In this document: in pieces, positions 21,774-33,098 of the stretch
How the letters are laid out: each line of letters starts with the position of its first letter
Numbering within the stretch: the first letter of the stretch is position 1
Assembly (NCBI RefSeq): GCF_000005505.3
Contig: NC_016133.3
Location: 16,678,001-16,742,000, forward strand
DNA length: 64,000 bases
Source: Brachypodium distachyon
Taxonomy: Eukaryota; Streptophyta; Magnoliopsida; Poales; Poaceae
Direction: 5' to 3'
Made by a program: the position numbers and the translations under genes
Notes under the pieces: generated by a model
What the model was told of the DNA's origin: nothing
The model's input: the letters and a program-made list of their open reading frames with translations, nothing else
Database searches by the model: none

Positions 21774-22757
21774 AGCCAGTTCTTTTCGACTTCTAAACCA
21801 GCTTCTAGCTGCAGTTTAAGCTAAAAAAAACTCGATTTCAAACCGTTTCTAAGAGCAGCCCAACTTCAAAAATCCTTCGTATGAGAAAAGGTTGGTCCAA
21901 GGTAGCTTCCCGAACTTCTAAAAAATTCCACCTTTCCTTGCCCTAAAAGGGAAGCCTAAATACCTCAGAAATGCAACCGTACCGATTCGCACAAATCACA
22001 CTGATTCGCACATGACGACCCTGATTCCTCTCCTTTCATCTCCTGTCTCCTCCCCTGCGTAACCGCGTCTAGGGTTCGCCGCCGCCGGAAGCCCTGCCAC
22101 CGCCGTCGTCGGAAGCCCTACCACCACCGCCGTGTGGGATGCCGCCTCCCCTTCTGCTTCGTGGCGCCGCCCCCGCCGCATGGATCGTGGGCCGCCGCGG
22201 CTGCCGCCGCATGTTCCGGCGCCGCCCCGTGCTGATTCGTGGCGCCGCCGCCCCTGTTTCCTGTAGCGCCTCCGCCCTGTGTTGATTCTGTCCTCCGAAG
22301 TCCCTACTGCATCCCCCGTTGCAATATGCATTTTGGCATGTTTTTGTGAGATTTTACAGTGGATTTGTTTTGTGATAAATGATGGCAAATGTCTGACATG
22401 ATTGCAAATACTCCTTGGAATACCATGGTACAATGCCACAATACGAGATGCTATTGCTCTAGGATTATGCGCTATGTGTTTTTCTATTTAGCACTTTACA
22501 ATTGTGTGATATATCGGTTTGGCCTGCATATGTGTGGCAAATCTGTACGAAATAACTTAATACAAATAGCCAAGACAAAATTTTAAAATAGGGGTATTAC
22601 AGACTTTTCAACAAACAACTCAGACAATAAGCTAAGATGTGAGAAGCCGAAAAGAACTGGACTACAGTTTTTTTAGAGACTTCTCCCCACCACAGTTTCT
22701 ACGGGTAGAGAAGCTAAAGCCGTTTTTGGAGAAGCTGAAACTAAAAAGAACTGGCCC
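21774..22757. mobile_element. possible gene-capturing TIR element with GC-rich cargo (copy 1)
   Basis: GCCAGTTCTTTTCGACTTC on the left mirrors, in reverse, GGCCAGTTCTTTTTAGTTTC on the right; a second nested GTCCAGTTCTTTTCGGCTTC lies just inside. Between them is a GC-rich stretch (about 22060-22300, Pro/Ala/Arg-rich in several frames) unlike the AT-rich surroundings and resembling the 5' end of a plant gene. The target duplication is not clear. Confidence 0.4.
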
Positions 22758-23195
22758 TGATATCATTACAACCGTGATAAAACCTTACAAGTTTTAGTAT
22801 AGCTAGTTAGAAGAATTGGTTTGTGTTGCCGTGAGATGAATCCTCACCGGCCTGCCCCATATTTATATTCACCTCTCGGTTAGATAAGGATTACAAGAGA
22901 TTTACGAGGGATAACAACAAGGTTGTTGTGTTGCCGGATATGCTACAGTAACAACCATCCGGCAACAGCTATACACGCTAAACCTAACTTGGTTAGGATC
23001 TTCATCGGTTAACAAGTATTACTGCGTATGGGCTTCAAGTAATCTTTCAATCATGAAGGTTGTATAGATATATATACTCCGATTTATTAACAAGCAGCAT
23101 CAATGCAGTTGCTATTTGTGGTTTTATGTTCCGTCAATAATATACTCCTGCTACCTTGGTTTCAATACAACAGATGGAACCTCTCAGAAAAAATA

Positions 23196-23308
23196 CTCCC
23201 TCCGATCGATATTAGTTGTCGAAATATTACATGTATGTAGACGTTTTTTCTGCATGGATACATCCATATTTAGACAAATTTGAGACAATTAATATAAATC
23301 AGAGGGAG
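23196..23308. mobile_element. Stowaway-like MITE, 113 bp (copy 1)
   Basis: CTCCCTCCGATCGATATTAG at the left and AAATCAGAGGGAG at the right, with TA on both sides. It splits one of the array 3' flank blocks. Confidence 0.8.
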
Positions 23309-26220
23309 TACAGTAGATGGAACCATTACAGTTCCACGCAATTTTGTTCAACAAGCTATGTGTCCAACAAACTGACACGCTGGCTATGAAAGAGAACTCA
23401 GCTCTTATGCACAGCACCTTGGTTTTGTTGCTGGCTAGTTTGGTGAAAGACTCAATCAACCATCAACTCGGTCCCTAATCGGTAAGCGGGCCTACTGCTA
23501 ATGCAAATAGTTGACAATACATCTCAGAAACGATCAGATTTTTCAAACCGGGCTGTCCCCTTTCCTCCGTAATTGTTTAACGGAAATACCAAGTTCTTAC
23601 TACAAGATTAAACCCGGAAAAGAAGTGGCGCTAGCAGGAATAAATGATTAAATGTTGGTATAATTTCATTTTCAGGTCAGAGTCTTTGTTGATAACGTTG
23701 GATAAGTGGATAACCATCTCACAAATTTCAAATACTCCTAAATGATTGATGTACACTTGCAGTATTGGACCATTGTCTTGGTTGACAACGTTGGTGAGAG
23801 AAAAAGTTTTCATAGTAAACGAGTTTGGAGCGACCCCGGTCGCATATGATTTCTTTTCCCCTTTACCCTGGTTAGCTCTGAACTTTCATGTTTTTTTTTA
23901 ACCTTTCCATCATGCGAACACAATGGAATAAAATGCCTTGTGCGAACAGAATTGAACTTTCATGCTTATTGTGCATGAAGCTTATCAGTGTATTTCCATG
24001 ATATCTTTACAGCTGTGATAAAACCCCAGCAGAGTTGATAGTTCACATGTTCTGCTTGCTTGTGAAAATGATGCTTGATATTATTACAGGTTAATCCAAA
24101 TTACTCATAAGCGTAGGTCGCAAAGCAGTTCATTAAAGGTAATAACCAAATGGAGGGCAGAGTTATCTTGCCACTGTTTGGCTCTGAATTCGGGATTCAT
24201 GTAAGCTGTTGTTCAGGCTTGTGCCTCCTTTAAAAATTCCAAAAGATAAGAAGGTTCCTACGTCCTGCTTGCTGGTCTAAAAGATGCATAATACTTGGCT
24301 GCTATTCTAACTTGGTTGTCGCAACAGATGGTACAGTAACTCACAGTCCCCTGTTTGCATAAATATCACAAGTAAAACATAAAACATGTAAACGTACCTT
24401 ACCAGCTTGATATTCATCAATCTGGAATAGGGGAAACAAAATCATACCCAGCCTTTGGAGTCAAACCCAATTCCATGATTAAAGGAAATTTGTTTATCAA
24501 GTGACCAAAAATTGCCAGACCGTACCATCATTTGATCTGTTGTACAGTTGTACTTTTAAGGATCAGTATAAATTGGCTGCAATTTAAACATCAAACTTGT
24601 AACGGTTGCAGACTTTCCAGGGAATGATCAACAAGAAATGCTCACTCAAAATGTTTTACATGCATGTCGTTGACTGATTGTATAAGAAACTGGCAAATTT
24701 AAGTATACTGATATGTATAATCACTGCGTATGGGCCTCTTGTGATATTTCAATCTTGAAGGGAACATTAGGGTTTACGAACAAGCATCATCAATGTAGTT
24801 TCTAGGTGTTATGTTTCCTGAATAACATACTTCTGCTACATGACGCTGATTTAATACAATAGATACAACCATTACAGTTCCACATTGTTGTTCGACGAGC
24901 CATGTCTCCAACAGATTGACGAAAGGTGCTGCAAAAAACTAGCTAGGCTTACCACCCATGATTCTAGTTGGTATGAGATGCTCTGGGTATACTAGCAAGA
25001 TATTCATATAATCTAAGAACTGGGCTGGGTGACAATACATGCTTTGCGAAACCTAATTGTCTTCTCTAGTTCATCTCAAGTTTCAGTCCTTTGTAATCTG
25101 TTCTCTTTGGTCAATTCTCTCGACCCCCTATGGCAATATATAACATGTTCCGTTGCTGCATAAAAAAAATATAATGGACTAAGCAAAGAAAGAAACCCAT
25201 TTCGCTTTCTAGGATACGTCATTGCCTTCATGTGTTTTTTGTTCTGTGGGTACCCTTCTTGTCGTTTCATTGCTCCGAGTAATGCAAGAAGACCAATGTC
25301 TATCCAAGTCCTCAAAGTATCCAAAATCTGGCCACACAAATGCAGGGTCATCCAGCTAGTTCCATTGGTTTAACTAGATTTTGAGGCCTTGTTGTTTTCA
25401 TGCTCTGAAACCATCAGATAAAAAAATTAATCATGACTATTTCCTTGAAAGAAACTATGAAATAGAACTCACTCTTATGCACAGCACCTTGATTTTGTTG
25501 TACTCTGACTGATGACTGCTAGCTTGGTGAAAGTGAAAGAATCAACAAAGTATCAACTCAGTGTTACAATCGCTAATCGATAAGTGGACTAACTGCTAAT
25601 GCAAAATAGTTGATAATACATCTCAGAAATTATGAATAAATGATTAAAATTTTCAAACTGGGCTATCTCCTTTCCATTTAACTGACTTACCAAGTTCTTA
25701 CAAGATGAAAGGAAATGGGAAAGCAGGGATCCAAGTTTGACACGCTAGCAGGAATAAATGACTAGATGTTGGTATAATTTCACATTCAGGTCAGAGTCTT
25801 GGTTGACAACGTTGGATCTCGAAATTATTAATGCAAACTTACGGCACTGGACTACTGTCTTGGTTGACAGTGGATTCAATACAATAGATGCAGTACAATA
25901 GGTAACATTAGGATTTACGAACAAGCTTCAACAATGTATTTTCTAGGTATTATGTTCCCTCAATAACATGCTCCTGCTACCTGATGTTGATTCAATACAA
26001 TAGAATAGATGCAACAATTGCGGACACCATTACAGTTCCGCATTGTTGTTCGACAAGCCATGTGTCCAGCAAACTGACAAAAAGATGGCGCCAGAAACTA
26101 GGTAAACTTAGCACCCATGTGTTCCAGTTGGCATGAGATGCTCTGGGAATACTAGCAACATATAATCTAAGAAGTTAACCACCTAGTGACTATAGACTTA
26201 GCTTAGCATGGATGATAATA

Positions 26221-27329
26221 CTATGCTTTGCGAAACCTACTCGTCTTCTCTAACACGTCTACTAAGACAGAAGGGCAAGATCTTTTGAGATTGGCATAAT
26301 CTTGGGTAGCAACCACAGCATCCATCTTATCTGAAGAGTCGATAAATTCAATGCAAACGTCCTTGAGCTTGTCACAGTTATGCTGATCAGCTAAAGCAAG
26401 CGTAGTTGACACATTCTCCACATCAAGATTCTTGCCAAGAATGCTCTGACAGACCAACTTGAGCCTGTCCATGGCATATCTATCTGCGGCCACCAGTAAA
26501 TGCCTGATCATTTCCAGTTTATCATCTCCCTCAAGATCATCCAAGCCAGGCAATGAATCAGTATAGATGAAATGCAGAAGAGCCTTGAAAACAGCAGGCT
26601 GCATGTCTTCTATGGTTACAGCCTGCATATTCGTTTCCTTCATCTGCCCGTAGAGCTCTGCTTTGAAGACGGGCGACCGCATGGCCAGCAAAATCTTGTG
26701 TGCCTCAAAGGTCTCCCCTCCAACACAGAAAGTGACATCTGTTTGCTCTTTTGCTTCCAACAGCTTGGCGAGATGCTCCGTAATGTCTGACGGCGGTACA
26801 TCGATTTCAGAGCACACAACCCTGGTTTTGGTCAACAACGACTCTTTGATGACAATAACCAGACATCTAACCACGAGGCGATCGTCGTCGAGGTACTTTG
26901 ATGTCTCAAGATCACTTCTTGGCACGCATCCAACTGCCCGTGTTCTACTTCTACCCAGATGAACGTCCCTAGAGTTGAACACTATCGGTTCCTTCATGGA
27001 GCTGCCCCTACTATCGGTTCCTTCATGGAGCTGCCCCTGCCCAACCGCCCGTGCTTTACCAGCCTCAGATCGTAGAAGGCCCTTGCCTCCGCATTGCTGC
27101 TCATGAACTGGAGGCTGAACGCTACATCCTCTTTGGTAACCGCGGTCAATCCGTCGGGGTAGACGCGGATGGACCAGTCGTAGCCGCCGACGGTGAAGGT
27201 GGCCGACTGGACGAACTTGCCGACGCCCATGCCCTTCTTGAGGCTGTACCCGGAGATCTCGAAGACGTGAGCTCCCTTCTCTTTCTCCGTGCTGCACCTT
27301 GACGCCGTCTCCATGGATGCTGCCCCCAT
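26221..27329 (-). pseudogene. MATH-BTB protein gene, frame broken by a 29-bp duplication (copy 1)
   Basis: MATH-BTB proteins are CUL3 ubiquitin-ligase adaptors: MATH binds the target and BTB binds CUL3. The minus-strand frame starts MGAASMETASRC at 27329. The MATH domain contains HVFEISGYSL, VQSATFTVGGYDWSIRVYPDG and EARAFYDLRLV. At 26982-27039 a 29-bp segment is present twice, so the MATH frame ends soon after at GAAP. The BTB part continues in another frame: DVTFCVGGETFEAHKILLA, SPVFKAELYGQM, LLHFIYTDSLPGLDDLEG and a BACK-like tail to FRKA and stop at 26221. Skipping one 29-bp unit would leave a single frame, so this is a one-lesion break. A shorter BTB-only product from a downstream ATG is conceivable. 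Confidence 0.85.
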
Positions 27330-28900
27330 CCTGTACCTGTACGCAACCAAGGTTGATTCCAGTGTCAGATGGTGAGGATCTGAGCATAAGATCAGAGGAA
27401 AACAGAGAGCTTTGTCAAAGAAGGGAGAAGAAGAAGCAAGAGGAGGAGGGAGGAGGAAGGGCAGACGAAACCTGAATTGTTAGCAGAGTGCGGCGGCCGA
27501 GCAGGGGAGGAAACCAGCGAGGGGACGGTTAGGGCGTGTGTTCTTTTTACCTTTTACCAAATTTTTGACAGCTTATAACTACAAAAATTTTGAAATTTTC
27601 TAAGTATATCTCTATGCAGGTTGGTGAAATTTGATTCTGTGTGTTTTTCTAAGATGGTTAAGTTTTTAGAAAGATCATAATTTTTTTAAAATTCCACTGA
27701 AAATTACTGAAAGCTTGTCAATTTTTTGTTGAAAGTTCAAACCAAGAGTTGTTCAAAGTTCGTCAGGAAATTTGAACTAACTGTTATAGAATTATTCAAG
27801 AACAGCAACAGATTATAGAGTCACTAAAACTCCAACGAGAAATACAGATTTGGTAAAAAGCACGAGCAAGTGAAATTAATTACAGAAGAAGCAGAGGACC
27901 CTGGCCTAAACAGGGTTCCAAGTTCCAACCTCCCTAAACCAGACTTCCTTCCAGGAAATTTCCCTGAACTCGCACCTCTGAATTCTCAGTGCTACACACA
28001 ACAATGGAATCTATAAAACCACTCCTGTACATGTGTAACATAGATCATTCCTCGTCCTCTGCTTTGTACGCTTGAAAGTCCACACCATCTCCAGACGAAC
28101 ACACAAACAGTAAACATCCATGGTCCTCTGCTTCTGCAAATTCGCACAACATGGACCCCATGAAACAAGTATTTTGTATAATTCATAACACACTAGCTTC
28201 ATCAAATTAACATGCAGCAGCTACAACCAATTCGCACAACAAAAGACTATAGATTCTTTCATGAACAGGCGATATGTTAGAAGTGTAGAGAAAAGCGTAC
28301 ATATATATTCAGGTTCAATCCTAGGACCAAAGGAACTCCACTATGTCAGGTTTAGGGAATGTATAACTAAAACACATTTTTTATGGATGTGATGTTCAAA
28401 TCTTTGAAGCAATACTACTTACTGAAGGGCCTGCTATAGTTTTACTGCTGAAGTGCACGAAAGCATGAAAGAGATTACAGTTTGCTGGATGCATTAAGAA
28501 TGGAAAACCATGGTGGTTTGCCATGAGTTTCTGGAGAAAAAAAATTGAACTGAAATGATGATATCTACAAAAGGGAAGACTTGCTTGCATCCTTTGATGA
28601 AAGGTATCGCAGCAAACTCTCCATATAAAATGTCTATCGATGCAATACTGAATGTAAGAAATATGTAAATGCAGTAGTATACAAAAATAGGAACCACCAA
28701 CGTGGTGGAGCTCCATCTAAAGAGGGTGTGCCACGACAATCAACATTATGTACATTTTTATTTGGAAAAGGTGACTGATTCATCATGCATTAAGAGATAC
28801 GTTAGGTCAGGCTACACACCACAAGGCAAAACAAAGGCTGGCGCTACTCATAATACTCAGACATGACATAGAGCTGTATGTTCATAACAACTGATGAGAG
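27330..28900. other. MATH-BTB upstream region and spacer (copy 1)
   Basis: 27330-27540 is purine-rich and leader-like upstream of the MATH-BTB start, with possible leader-intron acceptors. The remainder is AT-rich with no convincing gene. The last few hundred bases correspond to the 3' flank of the NAM-associated gene that follows the second copy. Confidence 0.5.
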
Positions 28901-29648
28901 ACATGTTCACACCATGTAGCCTCCCGGGCTTTAGCCGGCAAGGCGTTTCGGCACGGCTTCTACTGGCCACGGCCCTGGCCGACGCGGAGCGGCTGGTGAG
29001 GATGTGCGAAGCGTGCCAGTTTCACTCGAAGAAGAGCAACCAACCGGCACAGGCCCTGCATGTCATCCCTTCCTCATGGCCGTTCGTGGTCTGGGGGCTC
29101 GACATCGTCGGCAAGCTGCCGAGAGCGGTTGGCGGTTACGAATATTTGTTCGTAGCCATCGACAAGTTCTCCAAGTGGGCAGAGGTGGAACCAGTGCGGA
29201 AGGTGACCGCCCAGGCGGCCATCAAGTTCTTCAAAAGCATTATGTGCCGGTTTGGTGTGCCTAACGGCATTATCACCGACAACGGCACGCAGTTCATAAG
29301 TGCAGCGTTCCAGGTCTATTGCGAAGGCATGGGCAGTAAGTTGCCCTTTGCGTCCGTGGTTCATCCAAGGAGTAACGGACAGGCGGAGCGAGCTAACGCA
29401 GAAGTGCTGCGGGGGCTCAAGACGAGAACCTTTGACAAGCTCAAAGGCCACGGGAAACACTGGGTCGAAGAACTCCAGCCCGTGCTGTGGTCCATCCGGA
29501 CCACACCTCGTCGGGCAACGGGCGAAACTCCTTTCGCCCTTGTCTACGGGGCAGAAGCGGTGCTGCCCCTCGAGCTCAAGCATGGATCTCCCCGGGTACG
29601 CGCGTACGGCAACACCAGCCAACACGAGCAAAGGGCCGACGATCTAAA

Positions 29649-31370
29649 TGTTGGAAATATGCCCTAGAGGCAATAATAAATTTGTTATTATCATATTTCA
29701 TTGTTCTTGATAAATGTTTATTGCCCATGCTATAATTGTATTGATTGGAAACTCAAATACATGTGTGGATAAATAAACAAATACCGTGTCCCTAATACGC
29801 CTCTACTAGATTAGCTCGTTGATTAAAGATGGTTAAGGTTTCCTAACCATAGACATGTGTTGTCATTTAATAACGAGATCATATCATTAGGAGAATGATG
29901 TGATGGACAGACCCAAACCTAAACATAGCTTTTGATCGTGTCACTTAAGTTTAAGTTGCTTATGTTTTATTATGTCAAGTATTATTTCTTTAGACCATGA
30001 GATCATGCCACTCCCTAGTACCGGAAGAATACTTTGTGGGCATCAACCGTCATCTCGTAACTGGGTGATCATAAAGGTGTTTTTCAGGTATCCCAGAAGG
30101 TGCTTGTTGGGTTGTATGGATCAAGACTGGGATTTGTCACTCCTTGTGACGGAGAGATATCTCTGGGCCCTCTCGGTAATATAACATCCTAATGAGCTTG
30201 CAAGCATGCGACTAATGTGTTTAGTTGCGGGGGTATTATATTACGGAACGAGTAAAGAGAACTTGCCGGTAACGAGATTAAACTAGGTATGGCGATACCG
30301 ACGATTAAATCTCGGGCAAGTAATATATCGCGAGACAAAGAGAATTGGATACTGGATTAATTGAATCCTCGACATAGTGGTTCAACCGATGAGATCTTCG
30401 TGGAATATGTGGGAACTATTATGGACATCCAGGTCCCGCTATTGGTTATTGATATTTGATCATGTCCACATGTTCTCGAACCCGTAGGGTCACACACTTA
30501 ACGTTTCATGTTGCTTGGGTTAGATGAGATAAATGATGATGATATCGAATTATGATTCGGAGTCTTGGATGGGATCCTAGACGCAACGAGGAGCTCTGGA
30601 ATGTTCCGGAGATAAAGATTTATATATGGAAAGTTGTTTTCAGGGTTTTGGAAAGTTTGGAATATTTCCCGATTTTGACCGGGAAGCTTCTAGAAGGTTC
30701 CGGAGGGATCCGGAGGGTTCCACCTTGAGGCCCACCTATCCCTGGGCTAAATGGGCCTGTGAGGGAGCACCCTGGCCTTAATGGGCCGAGGGGCTAGCCC
30801 ACAGGGCCCATGCGGCCAGGAGGAGAGTCCTGGCCGCGGGAGAGTCCTGGCCGCATGAGAGTCCTGGCCGCCGGAGAGTCCTGGCCACGGGATAGTCCTG
30901 GCCGGCCACGCCTCCTCTACCCCTATATAAATAGAAGGGGGGGCAAGGGAGAGAGACACCCCAAGCTTTCAGTTGGATCTCTCTCCCCTGAGCCCTCCTC
31001 TCCTCCTCTTCTCATGCGCACGGCGTAGCCCTGCCCGTGAGAATATTCACCATAGTTACCACGCCGTCGTGCTGCCGGGATCTCGTCTACCTCTCCCTCT
31101 CGCTTGCTGGATCGAGGAAGGAGGAGACAACGTGAAGCTGAACGTGTGGATACCAAGGAGGTGCTGTCCGTTCGGCACTGAGATTGATCTCATTGAAAGT
31201 TCCACTACACCAACAACGATCTCGTGATCGTAACGCTTAGCGGTCTACGAGGGTTATGGGTGTTCATGGATCCCTCTCCGTTACCATACAATCTAGTATA
31301 TATATTCCTTGGGTTTTCTTCCGCACTTCTCGTAGGAAATTTTTTTGTTTCCTATGCAACGAACCTAACA
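29649..31370 (+). mobile_element. Copia solo LTR, BARE1/Angela/WIS-like (copy 2)
   Basis: Counterpart of 11469-13183, with the same CTAAA duplications (29644-29648 and 31371-31375). It is 7 bp longer because of seven single-base length differences between 31254 and 31319. It differs at 30306 (T for C) and 30672 (A for G). Confidence 0.92.
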
Positions 31371-31550
31371 CTAAACTTCATCGAAGAGCTTCGATGTCGG
31401 GCTGCTGTGCGAGCCGCGCTCTACCAGCAGGGACTCTGTCGTTATCACGACAGGCGAGTCCGTCCCCGGGGGCTCGAGAACGGAGACCTTGTCCTGCGCC
31501 GGATACAAGGAACGAAGGTCGGGAACAAGTTGACTCCGAAATGGGAGGGC

Positions 31551-32979
31551 TGAAGGGGCGCGTAGAGATAAACAAAAACTTTTCCTACGCGAACTCCCAA
31601 GATCTAGCCGAGGTAGAAGGCCACGAGGATTACCACTAGACGCGCAGTTGCGGATTATCGATGCGGCGCCTTGATGCAGTGCAGTCCGTCGATCCGATCC
31701 AGCCGATCCAATCCCGCGATCGTCGAAGTATTACCACTAGACGCGCAGTTGCGGATTATCGATGCGGCGCCTTGATGCAGTGCAGTCCCTCGATCCGATC
31801 CAGCCGATCCAATCCCGCGATCGTCGAAGTGCTGAACGTACAGCACCTCTACCGGTATCCACACGTGCGAGGAGGAGCTCCGGCGGCGGACTGCTAGGTC
31901 CGGTGCGACGGTTGAACTGAATCGGGCTAGGGTTCTCAACGCATGAGAGTGGAAAAACAGTTGCCCTTTAGGCATCCCACGCCCCTGCTTATATATCGAG
32001 TGGAAGTGGGCTCCAAGCCTTGTGGCCCATCCACCCTGCGAGTCCAACTCACATTGTCAGCCCAATTCCAGTTCGGGTCCAACCCGACCAAATATTTGCT
32101 CCCGCTCTTAAGTGTGTGACCCCGCAGGCTCATGGCGACTTGGACACGATTGGAGTCCGACTCACAATCGATCAATCGGTAGCGGCTCCTAGCAGAACGT
32201 GCCGACTCCCAAGTACCATCGAGTCATGACGACGTACCTTCCAATGTGACATACGTCTTAGTCCCTTTTGCCTCACGATATACCTTGTCGAACTATAAGC
32301 GATTAATCGTCATCCCTTTAATAGTTCAACTCTCTTCTCGATCTGTGATATACGATTCATCCGACTAACTCTTAGTCGATCGACCCGGTTAACAGTTAAC
32401 CAAGTCGCGCATGGCCATGCTTCCCGAATCATATCACTCGAGAGGGCCCAGAGAATATCTCTCCAGTCGGAGGGGCAAAATCCCATCTTGGTTATCCACA
32501 TCACACAGCTTGATTCTCAGTCAACCCGAACTCTACCTTTATAACTGTCCTGTTACGGAACAACGTTTGACAGAACCTAAGTTGGTGATCCACAACTCGG
32601 ATTGTGCGATAACCTCAGGTCTAAGTATTACATTGATTGAGACATGCAAATGACGACCTACTCGTTGCATCTCAATATGGGTCAGTCCGACTCGCTAAAC
32701 TCTTTAGCCGAGTCCGTGTAAGCTGGAATGACATCACCATGCCCATGACAAGTGGAACCGAGTCATCAGCCAACTTTCACATTAGTCTAGGTTATGTGTC
32801 CAGCACAACCTCAATGACTAAGGACAATTTAGTATGAACAACATGAATACATAGTTCCACAATCAAATCACATATTCAATGATACATATCAGATGTTCAA
32901 ATAAGGACAACTTAATAATATTTATGAATACATTGGGAATTACATCATACATGATTGCCTCTAGGACATATTCCCAACA
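31551..32979 (-). mobile_element. second solo LTR, reverse orientation (copy 2)
   Basis: Counterpart of 13364-14792 with the same AGGGC duplications (31546-31550 and 32980-32984) and the same internal 101-bp duplication (31629-31830). Confidence 0.9.
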
Positions 32980-33098
32980 AGGGCCCCTTCCGGGTAGTGC
33001 AGGTGACCAGGTCGGGGGCTGTCCGGCTGGAAACCGAAGACGGCTTGCCGGTGCCCAATAGTTGGAATATTGAGCACTTGCACAAGTTCTACCCGTGA

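Larger units (their letters stand above)
21264..26220. repeat. decayed MATH-BTB array spacer, several diverged units (copy 1)
   Basis: The same landmarks recur in order. GGAATAAATGA with TTCAGGTCAGA occurs near 21305, 23637 and 25750. CTTATGCACAGCACCTTG occurs near 23405 and 25472. The AACAAGC..TCAA/TCATCAATG...CATTACAGTTCC block occurs near 23090, 24770 and 25917. TTTGCGAAACCTA, the antisense of the last MATH-BTB codons, occurs near 25047 and 26227. The last block directly abuts the MATH-BTB gene, so the others are flanks of lost gene copies. No intact gene is seen here. Confidence 0.75.
10721..28900. repeat. 18.18-kb direct tandem repeat, copy 1
   Basis: Identical in order to 28901-47087. 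The offset is 18180 up to about 13070 and 18187 after about 13132. It covers integrase, both solo LTRs, the antisense gene, 3' LTR, the decayed array, the MATH-BTB gene and its flank. I noticed ten substitutions: 12126, 12492, 13210, 16348, 17677, 17781, 17997, 18343, 19082 and 21920. There are also seven 1-bp length differences in 13074-13132. Identity is close to 99.9 percent. Confidence 0.97.
28901..33098 (+). pseudogene. 5'-truncated integrase with two solo LTRs (copy 2)
   Basis: Copy of 10721-14911 starting inside the H2C2 segment, with no LTR, gag or RT upstream; the left neighbour is MATH-BTB flank. Core motifs DIVG, DNGTQF and AERANAEVL are unchanged. Coding pieces are 28901-29648, 31371-31550 and 32980-33098. 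Confidence 0.9.

Noticed and set aside
21996..22439. 147-codon minus-strand frame in the GC-rich island
   Set aside because: Arg/Gly/Ala-rich with no recognisable domain and no splice or start context; reported only as possible captured cargo.
10721..28900. Duplication by unequal crossing-over between LTRs
   Set aside because: Neither breakpoint lies in an LTR or any shared repeat; one is in the integrase zinc-binding segment and the other in unique gene-flank DNA.
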